This document shows, one piece after another, positions 34,331-45,334 of a stretch of 64,000 nt of DNA. The notes below the pieces were generated by a model that had not been told where the DNA came from, made no database searches, and saw only the letters and a list, made by a program, of their open reading frames with translations. The translations under genes and the position numbers were made by a program. The number at the start of each line of letters is the position of its first letter. The stretch's first letter is position 1. Origin of the DNA: UBA2767 sp965228625 (GTDB lineage Bacteria > Pseudomonadota > Alphaproteobacteria > Rhizobiales > Methyloligellaceae); the NCBI GenBank assembly GCA_965228625.1, contig OZ245829.1, forward strand, positions 2,480,001 to 2,544,000, in the 5' to 3' direction.

Positions 34331-35767
34331 CTATTGCATCAGAACGATGAAATCGGTGCCCTTGGGCGTCGTTTCCTTGCTGATTCCATCGTTGGTGATG
34401 GCCAGCGAGGATCCGGGCGTCAGCATCTTTTCAAGCCGCACGCGCACATCCGTCGGAATCTCCACCCGGTCGAGTGCTTCCGCCGCCGTCGCCGCCACCG
34501 GGGCGTTGGCGGTCAGGACCACGTCGTCCATCCGGTTCTTCTTCTGCCTGACGTTGCGCCGCGCATACCGATTGGTCGGCGAGCCCTTCTTCAGGGTGAC
34601 CGCCAGCCAACGCGTCTCGTCCGCGGTGGGATTGAAATGCATGGCCGTGAACAGGTGTGAGCCAAGCGGTGTTTCGCCGCCCTTGATGAACACCGGCGCG
34701 TCAAATACCGGCTTGAAGTCCTGGCGAACGTAGAGGTGTCCGTTCACCGGCCGGCCGGCCTCCGCCACCTCATGGATTTTCTCGACGAGCCGTTCGGAAA
34801 TCAGACCGTCCGCAGGCAGCCCGTATGTCTTCTGGAAACGCCGGATGGATCTGGCCGTGTCGGGACCCATGATGCCGTCCACGTCTCCGGCCTCGAACAT
34901 GAGCTCGTTCAGGAGCCGCTGTACGTCCTTGATCCGCTCCCTGCCGGTGCGGCGGGTGATGAGAATGCGTACCGGTTCGGTCGAGCGCTTCACTTCCTTG
35001 ATCTTCACGCCGCTGGCCCTGGCAACGCGCTCCTCCTCGACCTGGTCGAAATCCTTGGGTGCCGGGGTCGACGGCTGCGGCAGGTTCTCATGGGTGACTT
35101 CGAACGGCGCCACGTTCTTTTCGTTGGCGATCACGACGTGCGCACCCATTTCCGTAAACCGGAAGAGCTGGCCGGCGAAGGCGTGCGGAAGCCGGACGCA
35201 GCCGTGCGAAGCCGGGTGGTTCGGCACCGAATTGGAGGCATGCAGCGCGATCCCCGACCATGTCAGCCGCTGCATGTAGGGCATCGGCGCGTTGCTGTAG
35301 ATGTTGGAACGATGGTGGCGGTTCTTCTGCAAAATGCTGAAGACGCCCGACGGCGTGGAGTAGCCCGGCTTGCCGGAGGACACCCTGGAGGTGGTCAGTG
35401 CCTTGTCGCCCTGGAAAACCGTGAGCTTCTGGTCCGGCAGCGACACAACGATCTGAACCGGATCCTTGGAATTGCCGTTCGATGCCCATTTCGGCGGCGG
35501 CACGGGCGCCCTCGGCCGGCTGCGCCGGACACGATTGCGCCGGATGCGTCTCTGACGGTAACGCGGGCGGTAATAGCGCCGCCGCGGCTGGTAATAGCCG
35601 CCGAAGTACGGCTGGTAATAGCCGTAGCCCGGATAATAATACTGCGCGTTGGTTTCAGCCGGCGCGCTTGTCAGGCCGAACACAAAAACAGCGACACCCG
35701 CCGACAAGATCGACAGCCGCCCGACGTTACTCTTTACCAAACCCGTACGGAACGGCAGCTGCTTCAT
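34331..35767 (-). CDS. L,D-transpeptidase (YkuD) with Tyr/Arg-rich tail and peptidoglycan-binding domain
   Basis: Periplasmic enzyme that forms 3-3 peptidoglycan crosslinks or anchors proteins to the wall. From ATG 35767 (GGAGGG upstream) it has 478 residues: a signal peptide or anchor (about 16-42), a low-complexity Tyr/Pro/Gly then Arg-rich stretch (42-90), the YkuD domain (about 103-225) with the catalytic Cys190 in ASHGCVRL and upstream His in LHASNS, a peptidoglycan-binding domain (about 285-345, VDGIMGPDTARSIRRFQ), and an unassigned C-terminal region. The Tyr/Arg tail is unusual. Confidence 0.9.
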   Translation of the reverse strand: MKQLPFRTGLVKSNVGRLSILSAGVAVFVFGLTSAPAETNAQYYYPGYGYYQPYFGGYYQPRRRYYRPRYRQRRIRRNRVRRSRPRAPVPPPKWASNGNSKDPVQIVVSLPDQKLTVFQGDKALTTSRVSSGKPGYSTPSGVFSILQKNRHHRSNIYSNAPMPYMQRLTWSGIALHASNSVPNHPASHGCVRLPHAFAGQLFRFTEMGAHVVIANEKNVAPFEVTHENLPQPSTPAPKDFDQVEEERVARASGVKIKEVKRSTEPVRILITRRTGRERIKDVQRLLNELMFEAGDVDGIMGPDTARSIRRFQKTYGLPADGLISERLVEKIHEVAEAGRPVNGHLYVRQDFKPVFDAPVFIKGGETPLGSHLFTAMHFNPTADETRWLAVTLKKGSPTNRYARRNVRQKKNRMDDVVLTANAPVAATAAEALDRVEIPTDVRVRLEKMLTPGSSLAITNDGISKETTPKGTDFIVLMQ

Positions 35768-35963
35768 GGCATTCCCTCCAGAATCTTGCCGCGTCCAACT
35801 GACCCACGATGTAATCACTTGCACCTCAAGATCAAGTAAACCGTGCTTGAGCACAGACATTTTGACGATCCGGATGCCCTCGTGAACCGTGGGACTTCTT
35901 CGATCAAATCCGAGCCAACACTGTTACTCGATTCGTCTGCGCGATCCGTCGCCGAAAAAGGCT

Positions 35964-36920
35964 CTAGCGGGCGCGCGGATGTGCGTCGTCGTAAACCTTC
36001 AGGAGCCGCGCCGCATCCACCTCGGTGTAGATCTGTGTCGTCGACAGGCTCGAATGACCGAGGAGTTCCTGAATTTCTCGCAAATCCGCACCATGACCCA
36101 ACAGATGCGTGGCGAAAGAATGGCGCAACGCATGGGGCGTTGCGGTGTCCGGCAAGGCGAACGCACCGCGCAACCGCTGCATCAGAAGCTGAATGATCCG
36201 CGCCGACAGGCGCTTGCCCTTCACGCCGATGAACAGCGGTCCCTTTGGCGCCAGCGCGAACGGGCACAGTTCGAGGTAAGCGGCGACCGCATCCTGCGCC
36301 ACGGGCAAAACGGGAACAACGCGCTCCTTGCCGCCCTTCCCGGTGATGCGCAGCACGTCGCGGCGGCCCACGGGCGCGTCGCCGCGATTGAGGCTCAGGG
36401 CCTCGGAGATGCGCAGACCGGAACCATAGAGAAGCGTCAGAACCGCGGCGTCCCGGGCGATCACCCATTCCGGGGCGTCCGCGCGGGCGCCGGCGCTGGT
36501 GTCAGCCGTCACCGACGCCGCGGCCTCGATGCTGAGGGGTTTGGGAACGGCGTGCGGCAGTTTCGGCGAGTGCACGGCAAGCACGGCGTCGTTCTTCAGA
36601 ATGCCGCGCCGGTCGAGAAACCGGAAGAACATGCGAATGGCCGACAGCGTGCGCGCAAGCGACCGGCTGGAAACGCCGTCGCTCCGGCGCGCCGCCAGAA
36701 AGGCGCGGAAGTCGCGGGGCTTGAGTTCAGCCAGCGTCCGCAGCGAGGCCGGACCGCCCATGTGATGGGCGAGGAACACGAGGAAGCATTTGAGGTCCCG
36801 TGCGTAAGACTCCTGCGTCTTTTCCGCAAGCTGGCGTTCGCTCGACAGATAGGCGAACCACTTTTCGACCGCCGCCTGGAGGTCGGCCTCCGCGATCAGG
36901 TCTGTCGGAGTGTCGGACAT
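35964..36920 (-). CDS. xerC: Tyrosine recombinase XerC
   Basis: Site-specific recombinase that resolves chromosome dimers at dif together with XerD. It has 318 residues: an N-terminal SAM-like core-binding domain (about 15-105) and a catalytic domain with Arg in LYGSGLRISEALSL, Lys in TGKGGKERVVPVLP, HALRHSFATHLL, His in LGHSSLSTTQIY and the nucleophile Tyr in that last motif. There are no mobile-element features around it, so it is the housekeeping recombinase. priA lies about 1.7 kb away on the other strand, as in other alphaproteobacteria. Confidence 0.9.
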   Translation of the reverse strand: MSDTPTDLIAEADLQAAVEKWFAYLSSERQLAEKTQESYARDLKCFLVFLAHHMGGPASLRTLAELKPRDFRAFLAARRSDGVSSRSLARTLSAIRMFFRFLDRRGILKNDAVLAVHSPKLPHAVPKPLSIEAAASVTADTSAGARADAPEWVIARDAAVLTLLYGSGLRISEALSLNRGDAPVGRRDVLRITGKGGKERVVPVLPVAQDAVAAYLELCPFALAPKGPLFIGVKGKRLSARIIQLLMQRLRGAFALPDTATPHALRHSFATHLLGHGADLREIQELLGHSSLSTTQIYTEVDAARLLKVYDDAHPRAR

Positions 36921-36992
36921 TTGGGCATTCTGGCCGCAAAGGTCTTAACGAAGTGTCTGAACCGAAGGTGCCGAATTCTAGCCGCGGCCAGG

Positions 36993-37838
36993 TCAGAACG
37001 TCAAAGTGCCCTCGATCATCATCTGGACCTCGCCCCCGATCAGGATTCTCTGGCCCTGCGGACCGGACGGCGTGATGTAGACGCGCCCGTGACGATTGAT
37101 GCTCGTGCCCTGCGCAACGACGATCCGCGACGCCAGTCGACCACGCTCATGCATCCAGCAGGCGAGCGCGGAATTGAGCGACCCGGTGATCGGGTCCTCG
37201 CTCATGCCGCTCGATGGCGCCAGCATGCGCACTTCATAGTCGCATTCCGCGCCTTCCGGGTGTGCGCCGATGAGACCGATCGGCTTGAAGTCGGGCCATC
37301 GCACCTTCGATGAATCCACGGCCAGCACGTCGGCGGCGCTCTTCAGCTCCAGAACCTGCCAGTCCGGCCCATTGTTGAGCTGCGCCGTGCGCAAGATCGA
37401 TGCGGGATCGATATCCAGTGCACCGGCAATGGATTGCAGGATCTCGTCGGGCAAGGCGGCGATGTGCGTTGGAGGGGCCACGAAAGCCGGGACGTCACCG
37501 CTGATGTCCACGTCCACGATGCCGACTCCGCATTCCTGCCTGACGATGTTCTCGTTCTTCGGCGTGCCGCCGGATCGAAGCCAGGCCGCGCAGCTTCCCA
37601 ATGTCGGATGGCCGGCAAACGGCATCTCGCGCGTCGGCGTAAATATCTTCACCCTGTAGTCTGCCGCGCCTTGCGTCGGCGTGAGCAGGAATGTGGTTTC
37701 CGCCAGGTTGGTCCAGGCCGCGAAATCCTGCATCTGCGCGTCGGACAACCCGTCGCCATCGACGACCACGGCCAGCCCGTTGCCCTTCGCCGGGACCGAG
37801 GTAAACACGTCGCACTGGATAAACCGTCGGCTCTGCAT
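36993..37838 (-). CDS. PhzF-family epimerase/isomerase
   Basis: Diaminopimelate epimerase-fold protein of 281 residues from ATG 37838, behind GAGGG. The N-terminus QCDVFTSVPAKGNGLAVV and the catalytic glutamate in WTNLAETTFLL are typical of PhzF, as are MPFAGHPTLGSCAAWL and EDPITGSLNSALACWM. Apart from PhzF of phenazine synthesis, family functions are mostly unknown. No phenazine genes are near. An in-frame start 13 codons upstream is less likely. Confidence 0.87.
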   Translation of the reverse strand: MQSRRFIQCDVFTSVPAKGNGLAVVVDGDGLSDAQMQDFAAWTNLAETTFLLTPTQGAADYRVKIFTPTREMPFAGHPTLGSCAAWLRSGGTPKNENIVRQECGVGIVDVDISGDVPAFVAPPTHIAALPDEILQSIAGALDIDPASILRTAQLNNGPDWQVLELKSAADVLAVDSSKVRWPDFKPIGLIGAHPEGAECDYEVRMLAPSSGMSEDPITGSLNSALACWMHERGRLASRIVVAQGTSINRHGRVYITPSGPQGQRILIGGEVQMMIEGTLTF

Positions 37839-37897
37839 TCTCGCACCCTCGTCGCGGCTCGAAGAGCTGGCGATCAAAGCTCTGAAGTTCAGGCGTC

Positions 37898-38554
37898 CTA
37901 CAAGATCGACTGGCCCGTCTTCTCCCAGTCGGCAAGGAAAGCGGCGAGCCCCTTGTCGGTCAGATCGTGCTGGATCAGATCGCGCAGCACCTGCGGCGGC
38001 ACCGTGGCCACGTCTGCGCCGGCGAGCGCGGACTGCCTGACGTGGTCATGGTTGCGGATGGACGCCGCCAGGATCTGTGTCGAGAGGGTATCGTAGTTGT
38101 CGTAGATCACCCGGATGTCGCGGATCAGATCCATGCCGTCTTCGCCGATGTCGTCGAGCCGGCCGATGAACGGCGAGATGAACGTCGCACCCGCCTTGGC
38201 CGCGAGCAGCGCCTGATTGGCGGAAAAACACAAGGTCACGTTGACCATGGTGCCGCCCTGGGTGAGCGCCTTGCACGCCTTCAGGCCATCCCACGTCAGC
38301 GGCACCTTGATCGTGACGTTGTCGGCGATCTTGGCGAGCTTCCGCCCTTCATCGACCATTGCGTCGGCATCGGTGGCGGTCACTTCGGCGCTGACCGGGC
38401 CATCGACGATGGCGCAGATTTCTTTCACGACCTCGGTGAAGTCTCGCCCGGATTTAGCGACGAGCGACGGGTTCGTGGTGACGCCGTCCACCACGCCCGT
38501 CGCGGCGAGGTCGCGGATTTCGTCCGTATCGGCTGTATCGACAAAGAATTTCAT
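37898..38554 (-). CDS. tal: Transaldolase (small Fsa/TalC type)
   Basis: Class I aldolase of 218 residues, the compact transaldolase type of the pentose phosphate pathway. MKFFVDTADTDEIRDLAATG and GVTTNPSLVAKSG form the N-terminus, the Schiff-base lysine is in NVTIKVPLTWDGLKA, and TLCFSANQALLAAKAGATFISPFIGR follows. The related fructose-6-phosphate aldolase has the same fold, and sequence alone does not separate them firmly. It is divergent from priA, as in many Rhizobiales. Confidence 0.88.
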   Translation of the reverse strand: MKFFVDTADTDEIRDLAATGVVDGVTTNPSLVAKSGRDFTEVVKEICAIVDGPVSAEVTATDADAMVDEGRKLAKIADNVTIKVPLTWDGLKACKALTQGGTMVNVTLCFSANQALLAAKAGATFISPFIGRLDDIGEDGMDLIRDIRVIYDNYDTLSTQILAASIRNHDHVRQSALAGADVATVPPQVLRDLIQHDLTDKGLAAFLADWEKTGQSIL

Positions 38555-38644
38555 GAGATGTCCCTGTAAACTGCAGATGCGCTTATAGCGCGCCCGCCGT
38601 TACAATAGGACCCTGATTCTTGCGTGTTCTTAACACCGATATGA

Positions 38645-40837
38645 ATGGGGGCCGTCCTGGCTTCTGAGCGAACCGTTCCCGTGCTGCTGCCGCTGGCGCT
38701 CGATGCGCCTTACGACTACCTGGTGCCGTCCGACCTTGATGTGGCACCGGGCGATTTCGTCGTTGTGCCGCTGGCAACGCGCGAGCGCGTCGGCGTCGTG
38801 TGGGACGGCGCGCTGGCATCCGGACGTCCCTCCGTCGACGCCGCCAAGCTGCGCGCGGTGATCGGCAAGGTCGACGTGCCGCCGCTTCCGCGCGCATCGC
38901 TGCAGCTCGTCGAATGGGTCGCCAACTACACGCTGACGCCGCCCGGGATGGTGCTGCGCATGATGATGAGCGCCCGCGAAGCCTTCTCACCGCCCAAGCC
39001 GCGCGCCGGCGTGCGGCTCACAGGGGCGCCACCGGCGCGCATGACGCCAGCACGGCACCGCGTCCTGGAGGCGGCCGAGGGCGGGCTCCTGTGGCCCAAG
39101 CGTGAGCTGATCGAGACCGCCGGCGTCAGCCCGGGCGTGATCGATGGCCTGGTCGATGCGGGAACGCTGAGCATTGAGCCGATGCCTCCGGAGCGGATAC
39201 CGCAGCCCGATGCCAGGCATGTCCGCGCGAAGCTCACGCGGGACCAGACACGCGCCGCCAAAACACTCATCGAAAAGGTCGAGGCCCGGTCCTTTTCGGT
39301 GACGCTGCTTGACGGCGTCACCGGCTCGGGGAAGACGCCCGTCTATTTCGAGGCAGTCGCCGCGGCGCTGCGGGCCGGACGGCAGGCGCTCATTCTCCTT
39401 CCCGAGATCGCGTTGACGCAGCAGTTCGTGCAGGCCTTCGAACAACGTTTCGGCTGCGCTCCCGTTGAGTGGCACTCGGATCTGACCCTGCGGCAGCGCG
39501 GACTGAACTGGCGCGCGGTTGCGTATGGCGAGGCCCGCGTCGTCGTCGGCGCCCGCTCCGCCCTGTTTCTTCCTTTCAGCGATCTCGGTCTCATCGTCGT
39601 TGATGAAGAGCACGATCCCTCTTTCAAGCAGGACGAACGCGTGAACTACAACGCCCGCGACATGGCGGTGGTCCGGGGATCGATCGGTGAGTTCGCGGTC
39701 GTCCTTTCGTCGGCGACGCCGAGCGTCGAAAGCATGGTGAATGTGCAGCAGGGCCGTTACGGCCATGTGGAGCTTCCTCACCGGTTCTCGGGCGCGCCGA
39801 TGCCCGATATCGAGGCGATCGATCTGCGCAAGGCGCCGCCGGAAAAAGGCGCATGGCTGTCGCCGGTCCTGAGACACGCGGTTGAGGACACGCTGCGGGA
39901 CGGCCAGCAGGCGCTGTTGTTCCTCAACCGCCGCGGCTACGCGCCGCTGACACTGTGCCGTGCCTGCGGCTACCGTTTCGAGTGCCCGCAATGCGACGCC
40001 TGGCTCGTCGAGCACCGGTTCCGCAAGCAATTGCGCTGTCATCATTGCGGGTATGCGACGCGGGCACCGGACACCTGTCCGAGCTGCGGCGCGGAGGACT
40101 CGCTCGTGCCTTGCGGGCCCGGCGTCGAACGGATCGCGGAAGAAGTGCGCACGCGCTTTCCCGAGGCGCGTACGGTCATCCTGTCGTCGGACCTTGCCCC
40201 CAACGTCAATGCGCTGCGCGAGGTGCTCGATGCGATCGCGCGGGGAGACGCCGACATCATCATCGGCACCCAGCTTGTGGCCAAGGGACATCACTTTCCG
40301 CAGCTCGCGACCGTCGGTGTGATCGACGGCGACCTCGGGCTCGGCCATGGCGACCCGCGCGCGGCGGAACGCACGTTCCAGCTTCTCAACCAGGTGACGG
40401 GCCGGGCGGGCCGCGAACGAATATCCGGAAGAGGCTACATCCAGACCTACATGCCGGAGCATCCGGTCATACAGGCCCTGGTGTCGGGCGATCGTGACGC
40501 GTTTCTGCGGCAGGAGTTCACCGCGCGTCACGAGGCGGGCTATCCTCCTTATGGCCGGCTGGCGTCGCTGGTGGTTTCGGCAAGCTCGATGCCACAGGCC
40601 ATGGACTATGCGCGGGCCGCCGCCGCGCGCGCGCCGCGGGCCGAGAAGATCCGCATCCTCGGGCCCGCCGAAGCGCCGCTTTCGGTGATCCGCGGCCGCC
40701 ACCGTGTGCGCATCCTCGTCAAGGCTCCCCGCGAGACCGACATCCAGGCCTATCTGCGCCAATGGCTGGGAACGCTCCCCCCGCCCAGGGGCAGCACCCG
40801 CCTTGCCGTCGATATTGACCCCTATAATTTCATGTAG
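38645..40837 (+). CDS. priA: Primosomal replication restart helicase PriA
   Basis: Superfamily 2 helicase that reloads the replisome at stalled forks. At 730 residues it has the expected domains: N-terminal 3'-DNA-binding domain (about 1-100), helicase with Walker A GVTGSGKTPVYFE, DEEHD box in IVVDEEHDPS and AVVLSSATPSVES, the zinc region with paired cysteines (CRACGYRFECPQC, CHHCG, CPSCG), and the C-terminal lobe. The ATG at 38645 leads directly into VLASERTVPVLLPLALDAPYDY. It is divergent from tal. Confidence 0.95.
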   Translation: MGAVLASERTVPVLLPLALDAPYDYLVPSDLDVAPGDFVVVPLATRERVGVVWDGALASGRPSVDAAKLRAVIGKVDVPPLPRASLQLVEWVANYTLTPPGMVLRMMMSAREAFSPPKPRAGVRLTGAPPARMTPARHRVLEAAEGGLLWPKRELIETAGVSPGVIDGLVDAGTLSIEPMPPERIPQPDARHVRAKLTRDQTRAAKTLIEKVEARSFSVTLLDGVTGSGKTPVYFEAVAAALRAGRQALILLPEIALTQQFVQAFEQRFGCAPVEWHSDLTLRQRGLNWRAVAYGEARVVVGARSALFLPFSDLGLIVVDEEHDPSFKQDERVNYNARDMAVVRGSIGEFAVVLSSATPSVESMVNVQQGRYGHVELPHRFSGAPMPDIEAIDLRKAPPEKGAWLSPVLRHAVEDTLRDGQQALLFLNRRGYAPLTLCRACGYRFECPQCDAWLVEHRFRKQLRCHHCGYATRAPDTCPSCGAEDSLVPCGPGVERIAEEVRTRFPEARTVILSSDLAPNVNALREVLDAIARGDADIIIGTQLVAKGHHFPQLATVGVIDGDLGLGHGDPRAAERTFQLLNQVTGRAGRERISGRGYIQTYMPEHPVIQALVSGDRDAFLRQEFTARHEAGYPPYGRLASLVVSASSMPQAMDYARAAAARAPRAEKIRILGPAEAPLSVIRGRHRVRILVKAPRETDIQAYLRQWLGTLPPPRGSTRLAVDIDPYNFM

Positions 40838-40873
40838 GATGAAGGGCGCCCGCTCTCGCCAGGGAGTTCTCCC

Positions 40874-41074
40874 ATGCCTTTTGAAATCGGACTTCTCGTC
40901 TTTCCCAACATCACCCAGCTCGACATCGAATATGACCCGGCGCCGCCCTTCGTGTCGCGGTCGCCGCAAGGCGCCGCGTCCGAGCTGGTCGCACGCACCC
41001 GGGAGGCGGCCAAAGCGCGGCAGGACGAGCGTTTGCAGGCCGTAAGGCAGGCCGCGGCAAAGCTCGCCTCATGA
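40874..41074 (+). pseudogene. Internally deleted DJ-1/PfpI-family gene remnant
   Basis: Open frame of 66 residues. The first 17 (PFEIGLLVFPNITQLD) match the N-terminus of DJ-1/PfpI proteins of the isonitrile hydratase-like group, and the rest, from IEYDPAPPFVSRSPQGAA, matches their C-terminus. About 150 central residues, including the catalytic cysteine region, are missing, with the junction at the repeated QLD/QLxIEYDP-type sequence. It keeps a ribosome-binding site (AGGGAG) and overlaps the next start by 4 bp (ATGA), so it may still be translated. The identification rests on recalled family sequence. Confidence 0.6.
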
Positions 41075-41961
41075 GCAGGCCTCATCCGGGAGCGACCGAC
41101 TACCTCCTTCTGTTCGCGCTCGGCGCCATCTGGGGCAGCAGTTTTCTGGTCATCAAGCTGGCCGTGGCGACGGTGCCGGCCGCCACGATGACAGCGTTGC
41201 GGTTGGCCATTGCGGCATTGATCATGTACGCCGTCGCCCGGCATGCGGGGCAGCACCTGCCGCGCGACATGCGGCTGTGGGGTCTCATCTGTCTGTCCGC
41301 ATTGTTCGGGTTTGCGCTGCCGTTCTATCTCATCGGCTGGGGCGAAGAAGAAATCGACAGCGGACTGGCGGCCATTCTCATGGGCGCCATGCCCCTGACC
41401 ACCGTGCTCCTGGCGCATATCCTGACCGACGATGAAAAACTGAATGTGCGAAAGAGCCTGGGTGTCACGCTCGGCCTGGTCGGTCTGGTTGTGCTGATCG
41501 GGCCGGAGAAGCTCGCGACACTCGGCGACGACACGGTGAGGCAGCTCGCGGTGACCGGTGCGGGAGCGTGTTACGGCATAAACGCCATCATCACCAAGTC
41601 GCTCATCGCGCAGCCGCGCCGCGGGCTTGTCGCCGCCGTCATGATTGCCGCGACGGCAATGATGATCCCCGTCAGCCTTCTCGCGGATCAGCCATGGACG
41701 CTGGACGTCAGCACGATGTCGCTCGCCGCGATCGTCGTGCTGGGCATCCTGTCCACCGCCTATGCGACCCTGCTCATGTTCAAACTGGTCGACCGCCAGG
41801 GCGCCTCGTTCTTCTCGCAGATCAATTTCCTGACCCCTGTGTTCGGCGTGTTTCTCGGTGCGCTCATTCTCGCCGAGCGCCCCCCGCCCAATGCCTATGT
41901 CGCATTGGCCATCATTCTCCTGGGCGTCGCGGTCGCGCGCGGGCGCAAACCGGCGTCCTAG
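41071..41961 (+). CDS. EamA/DMT-family transporter
   Basis: Ten-helix permease of 296 residues with two EamA repeats; LLFALGAIWGSSFLVIKLAV is the first helix and ends in the family motif, and AERPPPNAYVALAIILLGVAVARG closes the protein. Its start overlaps the stop of the DJ-1/PfpI remnant by 4 bp, so it was probably co-translated with the intact ancestor. The substrate is unknown. It is distinct from the other EamA protein in the window. Confidence 0.88.
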   Translation: MSRPHPGATDYLLLFALGAIWGSSFLVIKLAVATVPAATMTALRLAIAALIMYAVARHAGQHLPRDMRLWGLICLSALFGFALPFYLIGWGEEEIDSGLAAILMGAMPLTTVLLAHILTDDEKLNVRKSLGVTLGLVGLVVLIGPEKLATLGDDTVRQLAVTGAGACYGINAIITKSLIAQPRRGLVAAVMIAATAMMIPVSLLADQPWTLDVSTMSLAAIVVLGILSTAYATLLMFKLVDRQGASFFSQINFLTPVFGVFLGALILAERPPPNAYVALAIILLGVAVARGRKPAS

Positions 41962-42224
41962 ACCTGTCATCCGGCACCGATTTTTCCTGAATTTTCTGAG
42001 GCTTGTGGTGCCCCGTCCCGGCGGGACGCGCGCCACCCGCCGATGCGTCCAAAAACCGCGCCGGACAGGGCTTCGCGCGCATGTTGCCAGCCCGAGGGGC
42101 CTATGCTAGATCAGGCCCGGCTCTGGGGGTCCGGCACACTTTCGGCCTTCCGTTTCGGAGCACGCGGGCATTCAGACCGGCGTCACAAACACGGGCTCAA
42201 ATCCGGCAACGAAGAGCGTAACAG

Positions 42225-42784
42225 GTGGCAGGCGAAGATCCTATCATTGCAGGCATGGCGGGCCGCTATGCACTCGCATTGTTCGAGCTCGCGCTAGAGG
42301 CGAAGAAACTCGACAACGTCGAAGCGGAACTGGCGTCTTTCACGGAGCTTCTTGAGGGAAGCGCCGATCTCGAGCGCCTCGTACGGTCGCCGGTTTTCTC
42401 CGCGGAAGAACAATCCCGGGCCATCGCGGCGCTCGCAAAGGATGCGAAGCTCTCGCCGCTGACCACGAATTTTCTCCAGCTTATCGCGCGCAACCGCAGG
42501 TTGTTCGCGATCGCGGACATGATCCGCGCCTTCAACGCCCTCGCCGCCCGCCATCGCGGGGAAGTCACCGCCGAGGTCACCTCCGCCAACAAGCTTACCG
42601 CCGAACAGACCAAGAGCCTGCAGGCAGCGCTGAAGTCCGCTGTCGGCCAGGACGTCCAGATCACGGCTCACGTCGATCCCGCCCTTCTTGGCGGTCTCGT
42701 GGTCAAGGTCGGCAGCCGCATGATCGACACGTCGCTCAAAACGAAATTGAACAATCTGCAATACGCAATGAAAGAGGTCGGCTG

Positions 42785-42785
<1 letters not shown>
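42225..42785 (+). CDS. atpH: F1 ATP synthase delta subunit
   Basis: Stator subunit linking F1 to the Fo b-subunits. It has 186 residues from GTG 42225 (AGEDPIIAGMAGRYALALFEL); an ATG ten codons later is possible, but alphaproteobacterial delta subunits usually have this short lead. Conserved C-terminal DPALLGGLVVKVGSRMIDTSLKTKL is present. First gene of atpHAGDC. Its promoter should lie in 41962-42224, where I see no clear consensus. Its stop overlaps atpA by one base. Confidence 0.93.
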
Positions 42786-44317
<1,532 letters not shown>

Positions 44318-44340
44318 CGGCATTTTCGGGAACAGGCGTC

Positions 44341-45231
44341 ATGTCGTCTCTCAAGGACCTTCGCAACCGCATCGCCAGCGTCAAGGCGACGCAGAAGATC
44401 ACCAAGGCGATGCAGATGGTCGCCGCGGCCAAGCTCCGCCGTGCCCAGGAGGCGGCGGAAGCCGCCCGGCCCTATGCGGAGCGGATGGACACGGTCCTGG
44501 CCAATCTCGGTCAGCGGGTGTCCGCGCAGGAAGGCGCGTCGCCCCTGCTCGTCGGCACCGGATCGGACAAGGTTCACCTGCTGGTGGTCGCCACCGCCGA
44601 ACGCGGCCTGTGCGGCGGCTTCAACACCAACATCGCCAGGTTGGCGCGGGAGCATGCGCGGCGCCTCCTCGATGAGGGCAAGACCGTCAAGATCCTGTGT
44701 GTCGGGCGCAAGGGCCGCGACTCGCTGCGCCGCGACCTGAACTCCTACATCATCGACCTCATCGAACTGCGGGGCATTCGAAGCGTTGGCTTCGAAAATG
44801 CCGACGAGATCGGCCAGCGCGTGCTGGAGATGTTCTCCAACGGCGAGTTTGACGTCTGTACGCTGTTCTTCTCCGAATTCCGTTCGATCCTGAGCCAGGC
44901 ACCCACCGCGCTGCAGTTGATCCCCGCGAAGTTGCCGGAGGCGGATGAGGAGGCGGCCAAAGCGGACGGGCCGGACGCGGCTTACGAATACGAACCGGAC
45001 GAGGAGGAAATCCTCGCCGAACTGCTGCCGCTCAACGTATCGACGCAGATCTTCCGTGGTCTGCTGGAAAACGCCGCCAGCGAACAGGGCGCGCGCATGA
45101 CCGCAATGGACAGCGCGACCCGCAACGCGGGCGACATGATCGACAAGCTGACCCTGCACTACAACCGGACCCGCCAGGCCCAGATCACCAAGGAGCTGAT
45201 TGAGATCGTGTCCGGCGCGGAGGCGCTTTGA
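44341..45231 (+). CDS. atpG: F1 ATP synthase gamma subunit
   Basis: Central rotor shaft of F1, 296 residues. The N-terminal helix SLKDLRNRIASVKATQKITKAMQMVAAAKLRRAQ region and the C-terminal SEQGARMTAMDSATRNAGDMI helix are the conserved coiled coil. An acidic insertion near residues 200-222 (EADEEAAKADGPDAAYEYEP) is a variable loop. It lies between atpA (23 bp) and atpD (103 bp). Confidence 0.97.
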   Translation: MSSLKDLRNRIASVKATQKITKAMQMVAAAKLRRAQEAAEAARPYAERMDTVLANLGQRVSAQEGASPLLVGTGSDKVHLLVVATAERGLCGGFNTNIARLAREHARRLLDEGKTVKILCVGRKGRDSLRRDLNSYIIDLIELRGIRSVGFENADEIGQRVLEMFSNGEFDVCTLFFSEFRSILSQAPTALQLIPAKLPEADEEAAKADGPDAAYEYEPDEEEILAELLPLNVSTQIFRGLLENAASEQGARMTAMDSATRNAGDMIDKLTLHYNRTRQAQITKELIEIVSGAEAL

Positions 45232-45334
45232 CAGCGAACGGTAAAGACTACGATTTGAAAAATCATGGCTCGCCCGCAAAGGCAATCCAGGACGGGCCAT
45301 CGGATAGAGTGACGAACGATTGAAGGGTGAAACC

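Noticed and set aside
35964..36920. XerC as an integrase of a mobile element
   Set aside because: No attachment repeats, tRNA, phage or transposon genes nearby. Sequence and length fit the housekeeping XerC.
38987..40969. 660-codon open frame on the minus strand
   Set aside because: Lies entirely opposite priA, whose helicase and zinc motifs are intact.
41962..42224. Promoter of the atp operon (TATGCT near 42100)
   Set aside because: A -10-like hexamer is present, but no -35 at a proper distance could be found, so no promoter is claimed.
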